Source: CAKZLS01 sp963786305 (GTDB taxonomy: Bacteria > Pseudomonadota > Alphaproteobacteria > Rhodospirillales > Defluviicoccaceae). From it: DNA of 64,000 bases. The DNA lies in assembly GCA_963786305.1 (NCBI GenBank), contig CAWAYL010000013.1, positions 1-64,000 of the forward strand, given 5' to 3'. Below, one piece after another: positions 35,229 to 45,794 of this stretch (positions within the stretch are counted from its first letter, which is position 1; each line of letters begins with the position of its first letter). The notes under the pieces were generated by a model. That model worked only from the letters and a program-made list of their open reading frames with translations. It was not told the DNA's origin and did no database searches. The position numbers were made by a program, and so were the translations under genes.

Positions 35229-36467
35229 ATGACATCACAATCCGGACCGACACCCGAGGCTCTTCACGTGGACGTGCTTATTGTCGGTGGCGGTCTCGTG
35301 GGCGGAACGTTGGCGTGCGCCCTGGGAGAGGCCGGCCTGACCGTGGCCGTGATTGAAATCGGCGACCCGAACGAGGCGTTGGCCGCCGGCTTCGACGGCC
35401 GCGCGTCCGCCGTAGCTCTCTCTTCGCGCCGTCTCCTGGAGGGAATCGGTGTTTGGTCCAAGATGGAAGGCGAGGCCTCTCCGATCCTGGACATTCGGGT
35501 AACCGAGGGCAAGTCCCGGCTTTTTCTCCATTATGATCATCGCGAGGTGGGCGACGAGCCGCTCGGACATATGGTCGAGAACCGGTTTATTCGCCGCGCC
35601 ATTCTCGAACGGATGCGGCAGCTTGAAAGCGTTCGCCTCCTCGCGCCGGCCCGTCTGACGCGGCTCGACCGCGGCGCCGGGATGGCCGAGGCCGCCCTGG
35701 CCGATGGCCGGCGAATTCGCGCGCCGCTCGCTGTCGCCGCCGATGGCCGGTTTTCACGCGTCCGCGAGGACGCCGGTATCCGAGTGACCCGGTGGTCTTA
35801 CAATCAATCGGGTATTGTCTGCACCGTTGACCACGAATATTCCCATCAGAATGTCGCCCACGAGCGGTTTCTTCCGACGGGGCCGTTCGCCATCCTGCCG
35901 TTGCCGGGAAACCGCGCATCCATCGTCTGGACCGAGCGCGAGGATCTGGCCACGGCCATGATGAAGCTGAACGACGCCGATTTCAGGGACGAACTGGCGG
36001 GCCGGTTCGGCGACTTTCTGGGCCGTGTCGAGGTGGTGGGGCCGCGCTGGAGCTATCCGTTGTCGCTGCAGTACGCGCATACCTCGGTGAAACACCGGCT
36101 CGCCCTGGTGGGCGACGCGGCGCACGCCATGCATCCGATCGCCGGGCAGGGGCTGAACATGGGGTGGCGCGACGTGGCGGCGCTGGCGGAGGTTCTCGCC
36201 GATGCTCGGCGGCTCGGCCTCGATCTCGGCGTCGCCGATGTGCTGGAACGGTATGAGCGGTGGCGGCGTTTCGACAACACACTGATGCTGGCGATGACCG
36301 ACGCATTAAATCGCCTGTTTTCCAACGATATTGCGCCCCTGCGGCTGGCGCGCGACACCGGCCTCGCGATGGTCAATCGTATTCCGCCGCTGAAGAAGCT
36401 GTTCATGCGCCACGCCATGGGAGTGGTCGGCGATCTGCCCAAACTCATGCGTGGCGAGCGGAATTAG
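35229..36467 (+). CDS. UbiH/UbiF/VisC-family ubiquinone biosynthesis hydroxylase
   Basis: 412 residues from ATG 35229. FAD-dependent monooxygenase: the Rossmann loop DVLIVGGGLVGGTLACALGE, the middle APLAVAADGRFSRVREDAGI (DG motif), and LALVGDAAHAMHPIAGQGLN with MGWRD (FAD-ribityl site). These are the three signatures of the UbiH-type family. It would hydroxylate the ubiquinone ring at the inner membrane. Which ring carbon (UbiH, UbiF, UbiI or UbiL) cannot be decided here. It is intact and convergent with the DUF971 gene, 6 bp away. Confidence 0.92.
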   Translation: MTSQSGPTPEALHVDVLIVGGGLVGGTLACALGEAGLTVAVIEIGDPNEALAAGFDGRASAVALSSRRLLEGIGVWSKMEGEASPILDIRVTEGKSRLFLHYDHREVGDEPLGHMVENRFIRRAILERMRQLESVRLLAPARLTRLDRGAGMAEAALADGRRIRAPLAVAADGRFSRVREDAGIRVTRWSYNQSGIVCTVDHEYSHQNVAHERFLPTGPFAILPLPGNRASIVWTEREDLATAMMKLNDADFRDELAGRFGDFLGRVEVVGPRWSYPLSLQYAHTSVKHRLALVGDAAHAMHPIAGQGLNMGWRDVAALAEVLADARRLGLDLGVADVLERYERWRRFDNTLMLAMTDALNRLFSNDIAPLRLARDTGLAMVNRIPPLKKLFMRHAMGVVGDLPKLMRGERN

Positions 36468-36473
36468 TATTGG

Positions 36474-36848
36474 TCAGGGGTCCCGGCTGAGGCCCTTGTC
36501 TTCCAGGGCCTGCAGGTAGTCGGTCCAGACGGCGTCCTTGTTCGCACCGAGATTGTACAACCAGTCCCAGGTGTACAGACCGGTGTCGTGAAGATCGTCG
36601 AAGGCGATGCGAACGGCGTAATTTCCCACGGGCTCGACGCGCATGATGCCGACGTGACGCCGGCCCGCCACAACGGTTTTTTGCGTCGGGCTATGTCCCT
36701 GGACCTCGGCCGACGGGCTCTCGATACGCAGCAATTCCGCCGGCAAGCTGAACGATTCGCCGTTTTCGAAGTCGATTTCGAGCGCCTTGTCCTCGCGCTT
36801 GAGGCGGATCTCGACAGGATGATGAAGGCTGCCGTAAGGCGCGGTCAT
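36474..36848 (-). CDS. DUF971 (GBBH-like) protein
   Basis: 124 residues. The DUF971 pattern is visible: HHPVEIRLKREDKALEIDFE, FSLPAELLRIESPSAEVQGH and YAVRIAFDDLHDTGLYTWDW. This small beta domain resembles the N-terminal part of gamma-butyrobetaine hydroxylase; alone its function is unknown, though links to Fe-S or Mrp-type proteins are reported. The start overlaps the Trm112 stop by 4 bp, so the two are translationally coupled. Confidence 0.9.
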   Translation of the reverse strand: MTAPYGSLHHPVEIRLKREDKALEIDFENGESFSLPAELLRIESPSAEVQGHSPTQKTVVAGRRHVGIMRVEPVGNYAVRIAFDDLHDTGLYTWDWLYNLGANKDAVWTDYLQALEDKGLSRDP

Positions 36849-37051
36849 GGTGTCCCCTTTACGGAAGCGTCGGTCTCCAGCGTGCGCGCTTCGTCGGGCA
36901 GCATGATGGGAATGCCTTCGCGAATGGGATAGGCGAGACCCGCCCGCACACTGACCAGTTCCTGACGCTCGGAGTCGTATCGCAGTGGTCCCTTGGTTAG
37001 CGGGCACACGAGGATTTCAAGGAGTTTCGGGTCGACGGATCCGCCGCTCAT
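36845..37051 (-). CDS. Trm112/YcaR family protein
   Basis: 68 residues from MSGGSVDPKLLEILVCPLTK at 37051. Short zinc-ribbon-like fold: LLEILVCPLTKGPLRYDSER then GLAYPIREGIPIMLPDEART. Only one Cys of the usual set remains (VCPLT), which is common in bacterial members. Eukaryotic Trm112 activates methyltransferases; the bacterial role is unclear. It lies in a run with the LON-domain and YbbN genes on the minus strand. Confidence 0.9.
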   Translation of the reverse strand: MSGGSVDPKLLEILVCPLTKGPLRYDSERQELVSVRAGLAYPIREGIPIMLPDEARTLETDASVKGTP

Positions 37052-37085
37052 CGTGTTTTCTCCGTCCATCTGGCGGCTTGGCGGT

Positions 37086-37760
37086 TCAATGGCTTGTTCC
37101 TCTGAATGGCCTTTCGCCCCCGTGAGATGCCATCTCGAACAGGGACATGAGCACCTGGCTTCTGTCATGACAGCCGCGGCATTCGAGCAGCGCCTGTTTC
37201 TCGCGCGGCTCGAACGGACAGATCATGGAAAGCGCCGAAACCAACTCGTCATCGGGGATGGTTTCCACGGCCGACCAATCGACGGCCAGATCCTTTGTCC
37301 GCAGATAGCCATTGGCGGCATCGAGCATCTGCGCCCGATCGAACACGTCTTCTTCGTCGTCTTCCTCGAGATCCATATGAAAAGGCGCGAAATCGGGGAC
37401 GACGCGGCGAAAACCCTTGGTCAGCGGCATTTCCTCGACGACGCGGAAGCGGCAGACACCCCTGAGTGTAATCAGATACCGGTCGTCGTCGGTTTCGCTG
37501 AACTCGACGATGCGCCCGGCGCAACCGACCTGATATACTTCGGCATTGTCGGCAACCTTGTCCGGATCGTCTCCCAACGGCTGGATCATGCCGATGGTTC
37601 GGGTATGGCTGAGCGCATATTCCACCATTTTCAGATAGCGCGGCTCGAAAATTTGCAGCGGAAGGTGGCCGTAAGGCAGCAGGAGCGCGCCCGGCAGCGG
37701 AAACAGGGGCAGAACCGACGGCAACCGGGCTCCCATCGTGCTTGACGACTGGCCGCTCAT
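37086..37760 (-). CDS. LON peptidase substrate-binding domain protein
   Basis: 224 residues. Stand-alone Lon N-domain: VLPLFPLPGALLLPYGHLPL, QIFEPRYLKMVEYALSH, IGMIQPLGDDPDKVADNAEV, GCAGRIVEFSETDDDRYLIT and LRGVCRFRVVEE. No protease domain is present. It may serve as a substrate adaptor, but that is unproven. Its start overlaps the stop of the YbbN-type gene by 4 bp, so they form one operon together with Trm112 and DUF971. Confidence 0.92.
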   Translation of the reverse strand: MSGQSSSTMGARLPSVLPLFPLPGALLLPYGHLPLQIFEPRYLKMVEYALSHTRTIGMIQPLGDDPDKVADNAEVYQVGCAGRIVEFSETDDDRYLITLRGVCRFRVVEEMPLTKGFRRVVPDFAPFHMDLEEDDEEDVFDRAQMLDAANGYLRTKDLAVDWSAVETIPDDELVSALSMICPFEPREKQALLECRGCHDRSQVLMSLFEMASHGGERPFRGTSH

Positions 37761-38674
37761 GAAAACAGCAACGACGACAGACGGCGGCGCGCGGCCACGG
37801 TCAAGGGATGGGCGTGGCCGAGCGCATCGAAGATCTTCACAAGCTGTTTGCGAGCGGCATCCTCGTTCCAGTCGCGTTCGCGCGCGACCAGCTCCAGCAA
37901 CGCGTCGATGGCGGCTTCGGGGCGATTGGCGCCGTACAGCGCTACCGCCAGATCATAGCGGGCCTGATGATCGTCCGGATTATGGTCGACGCTTTGCCGT
38001 AGCTCGGAAACGTTGTCGGCCGATCCGCCCTGCTCCGCCAGTTCGATGGCGGCGATGGCCGAGACGACATCCGTCACGCCCTTCAATTCGGCGGTGAGGC
38101 CGTTGACGACCTCGCGGGCGGTGGCTACGTCGCCGGCGGCCACGCAGCTTCGAATCAACCCGGCGACCGCCTTGGGATTCGTCGAATCCTCCGCAAGAAT
38201 CTGCGAGAAGATGCCGATGGCGCCGCGCGGGTCTCCTCCGTCGAGGACCGCTTGCGCGTGTTCCAGCGCGTCATCGAGGGGCGCGTGGGCATCGCCGATG
38301 AGTTGATCGATAAAAGCCCGCAGCTTGTTCTCCGGCTGCGCGCCGACGAATCCGTCGACCGGCCGGCCGCCGACGAAAGCGTAAACCATGGGGACGGACT
38401 GCACCCGCAGTTGCGCCGCGAGCTCCTTGTTTTCGTCGATATTGATCTTCACCAGGCGCACCAGTCCGCCCGCCTGGCGGACCAGTTTCTCCAGGATCGG
38501 CCCCAGCTGCTTGCAGGGTCCGCACCACGGCGCCCAGAAATCAACGATGATCGGGGTCTGCATCGATGCCTCGACGACGTCGGCGGCGAACGACTGCGTG
38601 CCGCCCTCCTTGATGACGTCGTTTGACGGCGCCGCGCTTGCGGCCGGAGCTTGGGGGTCGATGATGACGGACAT
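37757..38674 (-). CDS. YbbN-type thioredoxin with TPR tail (co-chaperone)
   Basis: 305 residues. A thioredoxin domain (residues about 25-135) has VDFWAPWCGPCKQLGPILEK with an intact CGPC (Cys51, Cys54). The C-terminal TPR/ANAPC3-like region (ALEHAQAVLDGGDPRGAIGI, DHQARYDLAVALYGANRPEA) follows. This is the architecture of CnoX/YbbN, a holdase that protects proteins from oxidation and hands them to GroEL. Keeping both cysteines suggests redox activity. It is the first gene of the operon with the LON-domain gene. Confidence 0.92.
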   Translation of the reverse strand: MSVIIDPQAPAASAAPSNDVIKEGGTQSFAADVVEASMQTPIIVDFWAPWCGPCKQLGPILEKLVRQAGGLVRLVKINIDENKELAAQLRVQSVPMVYAFVGGRPVDGFVGAQPENKLRAFIDQLIGDAHAPLDDALEHAQAVLDGGDPRGAIGIFSQILAEDSTNPKAVAGLIRSCVAAGDVATAREVVNGLTAELKGVTDVVSAIAAIELAEQGGSADNVSELRQSVDHNPDDHQARYDLAVALYGANRPEAAIDALLELVARERDWNEDAARKQLVKIFDALGHAHPLTVAARRRLSSLLFS

Positions 38675-38744
38675 GGATCAACTCGCTTCAGGCACAAGCC
38701 TCACAAACCGTAAAGATGGCGGGGTCGCGGGCGATGCTCAAGGG

Positions 38745-39248
38745 TTAAGTGGTGTTTTCCTGTAGATCTACGACGCTCGGAAGGTGGCCGCACGAGCGGA
38801 TGAAGGCGATGAGACCCTCGGGCGTGATCGCTGTGGAGGCGGTGTTGGTCAACGGATGATAATTCAGCACCTCGCAGGCCATCATCCCGGCGTCGAGCAC
38901 CACGCGCACCTGGATTTCGGTATCGTTCATCAGGGCGAACGGCGTCACCGAGCCCGGATCGATCCCAAGGACTTCCCGGAGCCGATCCGGGCGCGCGAAG
39001 GACAACTGCGCCGAGCCGATCTGGCGGCGCAGTGTCTTCAAGTCGACCTCACGATCCTCCAGCGCCACCACCAGCCAGTACCCTCCTTTTTTGTCTTTCA
39101 AGAACAGGTTCTTGCTGTGCGCTCCGGCGAGCTCGCCGCGCAGCGCCTTGCTTTCGTCGACGGTGAAGACGGCCGGGTGGCGGACGGTGTTCGTTTCTAT
39201 TCCCAGATCCGCCAGACGGGCGTAAAGATCTTGTTCAGTCGCGGCCAT
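38745..39248 (-). CDS. YbaK/ProX-type aminoacyl-tRNA deacylase (prolyl-tRNA editing domain)
   Basis: 167 residues. Single YbaK/EbsC domain: LADLGIETNTVRHPAVFTVD, AGAHSKNLFLKDKKGGYWLV, LSFARPDRLREVLGIDPGSV, TPFALMNDTEIQVRVVLDA and YHPLTNTASTAITPEGLIAF. The last segment (HPL.N..T) is typical of ProXp-ala/PrdX editing enzymes, which hydrolyse Ala-tRNA(Pro). The exact mischarged substrate is inferred from family. The Lys in KNLFLKD is conserved. Confidence 0.9.
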   Translation of the reverse strand: MAATEQDLYARLADLGIETNTVRHPAVFTVDESKALRGELAGAHSKNLFLKDKKGGYWLVVALEDREVDLKTLRRQIGSAQLSFARPDRLREVLGIDPGSVTPFALMNDTEIQVRVVLDAGMMACEVLNYHPLTNTASTAITPEGLIAFIRSCGHLPSVVDLQENTT

Positions 39249-39373
39249 GGCGGCTCATTTAGCGCCAAAGCGGCCCGGTCTCAATAGTTTGGCAATAAAT
39301 GGACCGTATAATCCATCTTGCAAACAAAATCGCATCTGGTCATATTCTGTTTCCACCGTCGGTAGGCGGTCAT

Positions 39374-39448
39374 GCGGGCGTAGCTCAGGGGTAGAGCGCA
39401 ACCTTGCCAAGGTTGAAGTCGTGGGTTCGAATCCCATCGCCCGCTCCA
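39374..39448 (+). tRNA. tRNA-Gly (GCC)
   Basis: A complete cloverleaf: acceptor gcgggcg/cgcccgc, D-arm gctc-agggg-tagagc, anticodon stem and loop aacct-tgccaag-gtt with GCC, T-arm gtggg-ttcgaat-cccat, discriminator T and an encoded CCA at 39446-39448. Confidence 0.97.
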
Positions 39449-39586
39449 TTCTCCGGAATTTCCTTGGCTCCGGTATTTCCTTGAACATCCTCCATGCATC
39501 GTTTGTAATCGGGTTCAGCCACCCGATATGAGGATACGCCGTCCAATCGCAAACAATAAAACGGGCGGCGGGGAGGAGACTGGACC

Positions 39587-42500
39587 ATGCCGCATTTTAC
39601 GGAATCCCATAAAGCCGAACTGATCGCCAAGGTTGTCGAAACCGCTCATCGTCGATTGGGCGAGGATCAAGCGCAGCCGGTTGCCGAGTTCGTAAACCGC
39701 TATTTCGCCCACGTGCCGCCGGAAGACATTCACGGCGAAAGTATCAATTCGCTGTTCGGCGCCGCTTTTGCCCATTGGCGGCTGGCGGCGCATCGTGTTC
39801 CCGGAACGCCACTGGTCCGCGTCTACAATCCCCAGCTCGAGGAGCACGGCTGGCGGTGTGAGCACACCGTCGTCGAAGTGGTTACCGACGACATGCCGTT
39901 TCTGGTGGCGTCGCTGACGGCGGAGCTGAACCGCCACGATCTCACGGTCACCCTGGTGATCCACCCGATCGTGCGGGTCCGTCGCGACGGCGGCGGCAAG
40001 CTCCTCGATATCGCCGCCTCGGACGACGACAGCGATGGCGTGATCGCTGAGAGCTTCATGCACGTCGAAGTGACCCACCAGTCGGGTGACGCTTTGGATC
40101 GCATCGCCGCCGAGGTGAAATCCGTTCTTGGGGACGTTCGGGCCGCCGTCGAGGATTGGGGCCCCATGCGAGAGCGCTTGCGGGAGATTATCGACGGACC
40201 GGAGCCGCGCGAAATCGATATGTCGGCGGATGACGTCGCGGAAGTGCGAGCGTTTCTCGAGTGGATCTACCGACATAACTTTACGTTGCTCGGCTATCGC
40301 AAGTACGCGCTTCACGGGGAAGGAGAGGAGGCGCGGGTCCAGGCGGTTGCCGAGTTCGGTCTCGGATTGCTTCGGGATCCGGATTTCGTGGTGCTCGATG
40401 CGTTGCGCGAACTGGAATCGATGCCGCCGGAAGTTCGCGAATTCGTCTCGCGCTTCGATATACTTGTGGTGACCAAGAGCAACCGGGTTTCGCGGGTTCA
40501 CCGGCCCGTCCTCATGGACGTCATCGCCGTCAAGGAATTCGACGGCGACGGGCGGGTCGTGGCTTTGCATCTGGTCGTCGGTCTGTTCACCGCGGGCGCC
40601 TATAACCGCAGCCCGCACGACATTCCGTTGCTCCGCCGCAAGCTCCAGACCGCAATGGAGTTGGCTGGTTTCCATCCTCAGGGCCACGACGGCCGGGCAT
40701 TGATGAACATCGTCGCCAACTTCCCCCGCGATGAGCTGCTGCAGGTTTCCGCAAAGCACCTGTATCGGACCAGCATCGGCATTCTTCACCTGCAGGATCG
40801 TCAGCGGGTGGCGTTGTTCATCCGCCGCGACGATTTCGAACGGTTCATCACCTGCTTGGTGTATGTTCCGCGCGACCGTTACACGACGAGCCTGCGGCTT
40901 CGCATTCAGGCCATTCTGGAACGTGCGTTCGCCGGCAAGGTAAGCACCCATTACGGCGAATTGGGCGACTCGCCCCTGGCCCGCTTCTATGCCATGGTCC
41001 GCACCACTCCCGGCCAGATCCCCGAATACCGCGCCGACGAACTGGAGGACCAGATCATCGATGCCTCGCGGTCGTGGTCCGATCACCTGCTCACCGCGTT
41101 GAACAAGCTGGAGGGGGAGGAACTGGGCGTTACGCTCCACCGCCGCTACGCCGACGCGTTTCCGCCCGGTTATCAAGATCAGTTCAATGCCGAACAGGCC
41201 GTGGCTGACGTCGAAAAGATCGAACAGACCCTGCAAAGCGGCATGCTGCAAGATGACCGTTTATCGTCCGTTCGACGCCGCCGATCATCAGCTTCGCTTC
41301 AAATTGTTCCACCCCGACAAGCCCATCGTCCTCTCGCAGGTGCTGCCCATGCTCGAGCATCTGGGGTTGCGGGTCATCGACGAGGTTCCCCATGAAATCC
41401 GGGTCGCCGCGGACGATGGCCGGATCGTTCTGATCCATGATTTCGGGCTTGAAACCGAGAGCGGCGCGGACGTCGACCTCGGTCACGTTCGTGACAATTT
41501 CCAGACCGCCTTTCTGAGCGTCTGGCAAGGTGAAGTGGAGAGCGACCGCTTCAACAGCCTGGTGCTCGAGGCCGGTCTCACGGCTCGCGAGGTGATGGTG
41601 CTGCGCGCCTATTGCAAATATCTGCGCCAAGCCGGGATTGCATTTTCGCAAACCTATATGGAGCAGACGTTGTCGTCCAACGCGCACCTCACCCGTCTGA
41701 TCGTCGAGCTGTTCATGACGTTGTTCGATCCGGCGGGCGGCGTCAGGGCCGGCGCGCGGGCCGAATCCATTCGCAAGGCTCTTGACGACGGTCTCGAAGA
41801 CGTGGTCAGCGCCGACGAGGACCGTATTCTTCGCCGCTTCGTCAATGCCATCGAATCGACGCTCCGCACCAACTACTTCCAGACCGGTGCCGACGGCGGG
41901 CCGAAGCCGTACCTGTCGTTCAAACTCGACAGCCGCGCCATCGACGAGCTGCCATTGCCGCGACCGATGGTCGAGGTATTCGTCTATTCGACGCGGATGG
42001 AGGGCGTTCACCTGAGGGGCGGCAAGGTGGCCCGGGGTGGCCTGCGGTGGTCGGACCGCCGCGAGGATTTCCGGACCGAAATTCTCGGGATTGATGAAGG
42101 CGCAAATGGTCAAGAACGCCGTCATCGTGCCGGTGGGCTCGAAGGGTGGCTTCGTGCTCAAGCGGCCGCCCGCCGCCAGCGATCGCGAGGCCTTCCTGGC
42201 CGAGGGCATCGAGTGCTACAAGACGCTCATTCGCGGCCTTCTGGACATCACCGACAATCTGGTGGGCGGAGAGATCGTGCCGCCCAACACGGTCGTGCGC
42301 CGTGACGCCGACGACCCCTATCTGGTGGTGGCCGCCGACAAGGGCACGGCCACCTTCTCCGACATCGCCAACGGCGTCTCGGCCGATTACGGGTTCTGGC
42401 TCGGCGATGCCTTTGCCTCGGGCGGCAGCCAGGGCTATGACCACAAGAAAATGGGAATTACCGCCAAGGGCGCCTGGGAGTCGGTCAAACGCCATTTCCG

Positions 42501-44424
42501 CGAGTTCGGAGTCGACACGCAAAGCGAGGATTTCACCGTGGTCGGCGTCGGCGACATGTCCGGCGACGTGTTCGGCAACGGCATGCTGCTGTCGCCCCAT
42601 ATCAAGTTGCTCGCCGCCTTCAACCACATGCACATCTTCATCGATCCGGATCCGGATCCGGCGGTCAGCTTTGCCGAACGCCAGCGGGTGTTCGACCTGC
42701 CGCGCTCGGCCTGGACCGATTACGACGCCAAGCTGATCTCGGAAGGCGGCGGCATTTTCGAGCGCAAGGCCAAAACCATCGCTCTGTCTTCGCAGATTCG
42801 CGAAACCTTCGGTATCGAGGCCGAAAGGATGACACCCAGCGAACTCATGCGCCATCTGTTGAAGAGCGAGGTGGACTTGTTGTGGTTCGGTGGCATCGGC
42901 ACCTATGTCAAGGCCCATCACGAATCGCATGGCGACGTCGGCGACCGCGCCAACGACGCCATCCGCGTCGACGGCGGCGATCTGCGCTGCAAGGTGATCG
43001 GCGAGGGGGCCAACCTCGGCATGACCCAGCTTGGCCGCATCGAATTCGCCCGTCGCGGCGGCCGCGTCAACACCGACTTCATCGATAATTCGGCGGGCGT
43101 CGACTGCTCGGACCACGAGGTCAACATCAAGATCCTGCTGAACGCCGCGATCTATGACGGCGACCTGACCGAAAAGCAGAGAAACAGTCTCCTGACCAAG
43201 ATGACCGACGAGGTCGGGGATCTGGTGCTGCGCGACAACTATCTCCAGACCCAGGCGATTACGCTGATCGAGGCCGAGGGGGCGGGCACGCTGGAGAACC
43301 AGACGCGGTTGATTCGCATGTTCGAGCGGCTCGGCTTGCTGAACCGGTCGGTGGAGTTCCTGCCCGATGACGAGATGTTGGCCGAACGGTTGGCCAACAG
43401 ACAGAGCTTGACCCGCCCGGAGATCGCGGTGCTGTTCTCATACTGCAAGCTCTGGCTGTACGACGATATTCTCGAGTCCGATCTTCCCGAAGATCACCAT
43501 TTGGCCGAGGACGTGATCCGGTATTTCCCGACGCCGCTGCACAAAGCCTACAAGAAACGCATCACCAGCCATCGGCTCCGCCGCGAACTGATCGCCACCT
43601 CGATCACCAACAGCCTGATCAACCGGGTCAGTGGCACCTTCGTCACTGAGATTGCGGAAAAGACCGGCATGCCGGCGGTGGATATCGCCCGCGCGTATAT
43701 CATTTCCCGCGATGTGTTCGCGCTCCGCGACGTCTGGGAACAGATCGAGGCGCTGGACAACAAGGTGCCGGCGTCCGTACAGATCACCTTGCATCGAGCG
43801 ATGCAGACGCTGACTCAGCGCGGCGCCCTGTGGTTTCTGCGCAATGGCGGCAGCCCCATCGACATCACCGTCAACATTTCCTCATTCGGTTCGCCGGTGT
43901 CGGCCCTCGCCGACATGATCGAGACGGTGCTGCCACAACAGATGAACGACCGCATCCTGCATCGGGTCGGGCGCTACACGGAAGACGGGGTGCCCGAACC
44001 GCTCGCGCGCCGGGTGGCTTACGCCATCGTCATGCCATCGGCGTGCGACATCGTGCGTCTTTCGGCCGCCCGCGGCATATCCATCGACGATGTGGCGCGC
44101 CTGTACTTCAATGTCGGCGAGCACCTGGGTTTCGGCTGGCTTCGCTATCAGGCCGAAAAGCTCCAGACGGCAACCTACTGGGAGAAACTGGCCGCCGCCG
44201 CGGTAATCGAGGAGTTCTATGCCCACCAACGCGACGTGACCCATGGCATTATCGAGACGACCGGCGCCGCGGGCAACGGCGCCATCGACGCATGGGTGGA
44301 AACGCGTCGCGCATCGGTGGAGCGCTCGCGCGCGCTGCTTGCGGAGTTGGAGGCGGCGGGCGCCGTCGATCACTCCATGCTGACCGTCGCCAGCCGCCAA
44401 TTGAGATCGCTGGTCGAACGCTAG
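39587..44424 (+). CDS. Large NAD-specific glutamate dehydrogenase, two frameshifts
   Basis: About 1612 residues, the 180-kDa GDH type that deaminates glutamate to 2-oxoglutarate. The N-part (39587 to ~41265: HFTESHKAELIAKVVETAHR, YFAHVPPEDIHGE, DVAEVRAFLEWIYRHNFTLL) holds the ACT-like regulatory domains. The middle (to ~42088) includes GGKVARGGLRWSDRREDFRT. The catalytic part follows: LMKAQMVKNAVIVPVGSKGG, VVAADKGTATFSDIANGV, GMGITAKGAWESVKRHFREF-like segments and KVIGEGANLGMTQLGRIEFA. Single-base shifts near 41265 and 42088 split it into three frames; no domain is lost. It starts ~140 bp after tRNA-Gly. Confidence 0.93.
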
Positions 44425-44472
44425 CGGTCTCCGTTCGCAAATGATCTTGCGGCGTTAAACAGGGACCGGACA

Positions 44473-45794
44473 GTGGAGGCCCAGGGGGTGGAGACAGGCG
44501 AAGCCCGGCGAGAAGGCCGAGGCCAGCTCGCTGGGCGCGTTTCGCCTGGTGCACCTTCGACTGGGCCAACTCGGCCTTTCCCACCGTCATCATCACCTTC
44601 GTGTTCGCCGCCTATTTCACCAAGGCGGTGGCGGCGAACGAGGTGACGGGCACCAGCGACGTGGGCGTATGCGCTTGAGCCTGTCGGCGCTGGCGGTGGC
44701 GGTGGCGAGCCCGATACTCGGCGCCATCGCCGACAAGGCGGGCCGGCGCAAGCCGTGGATCGGCGTGTTCTCGGTCATCTGCATCGCCGCCACGGCGCAT
44801 GCTGTGGTTCGCCGCGCCGGACCCGTCGAACGTGCTGTGGGTGCTGGCGCTCGCGGCGCTCGCCAATTTCGCGTTCGAGACGGGCATGGTCTTCTACAAC
44901 GCCATGCTGCCGAGCATGGTGCCCCCCGACAAGGTCGGCCGGCTGTCGGGCTGGGGCTGGGGGTTCGGCTATGCCGGCGGCCTCGTCTGTCTGGTGGTGG
45001 CGCTGGTGTGCTGGTGCAAGCCGGACCCGCCGCTGTTCGGCCTGGACAAGGAAACGTTCGAGCCGGTGCGGGCGACCGCGCTGCTGGTGGCCGGCTGGTT
45101 CGCGGTGTTCTGCCATCCCGTTCTTCGTGTTCGTTCCCGATGTTCCGGCGGGAACGCTGCCGGCCGTCGCGTGGCGGTACGCGCAGGGATTGAGCACCCT
45201 TGCGCAGACCTTCCGGCGGATCCGCGAGCATCGCCAGATCGCGCTCTTCCTGGTCGCCCGGATGATCTACACCGACGGCCTCAACACGCATGTTCAGCGT
45301 CGGCGGCATCTACGCCGCCGGTGACCTTCGGCATGACTTTCGACGAAATTCTCATCTTCGGCATCGCCTTGAACGTGACCGCCGGCATCGGCGCGTTCGC
45401 TTTCGGCTGGGTGGACGACTGGATCGGCGCCAAGCGGACCATCCTGATCGCGGTGGGCGCCTTGACCGTTCTCGGCGCCGGCTGCTGGTGATCCAATCGA
45501 AGACGCTGTTCTGGGTGGTCGCCCTGCCGCTCGGCCTGTTCTTCGGTCCGGCGCAATCGGCCAGCCGCTCGTTGATGGCGCGGCTCGCGCCGCCGCAGCT
45601 GCGCACCGAGATGTTCGGGCTCTACGCGCTGTCGGGCAAGGCGACCGCGTTCATCGGTCCGGCGGCGTTCGGCTGGGTGACGGCGATGGCCGAGAGCCAG
45701 CGCGTCGGCCTCGCCACCGTCCTCGTCTTCTTCATCGTCGGCATGCTGCTCTTGCTGCCGGTCCGCGATCCGCAAGTGGCGGCCGAGCGGCTAG
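44473..45794 (+). CDS. MFS transporter (UMF1-like), multiple frameshifts
   Basis: About 440 residues when joined. Visible pieces: FAWCTFDWANSAFPTVIITF, SPILGAIADKAGRRKPWIG (MFS loop 2-3 motif), FETGMVFYNAMLPSMVPPD, VGRLSGWGWGFGYAGGL, FLVARMIYTDGLN, FGWVDDWIGAKRTILIAVGA and GKATAFIGPAAFGWVTAM. The order and the DWANSAF start match the UMF1/BtlA-like major facilitator family. The substrate is unknown. At least four shifts lie between 44530 and 45490. The stop at 45792-45794 overlaps the convergent purH stop. Confidence 0.75.

Noticed and set aside
39515..41251. Long open reading on the minus strand opposite the NAD-GDH gene (578 codons)
   Set aside because: It mirrors a strongly conserved plus-strand gene in GC-rich DNA, where antisense frames stay open by codon bias; its composition is His/Arg-rich with no domain.
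42918..43130. Small minus-strand proteins within the NAD-GDH gene
   Set aside because: All are overlapped by conserved GDH coding sequence.
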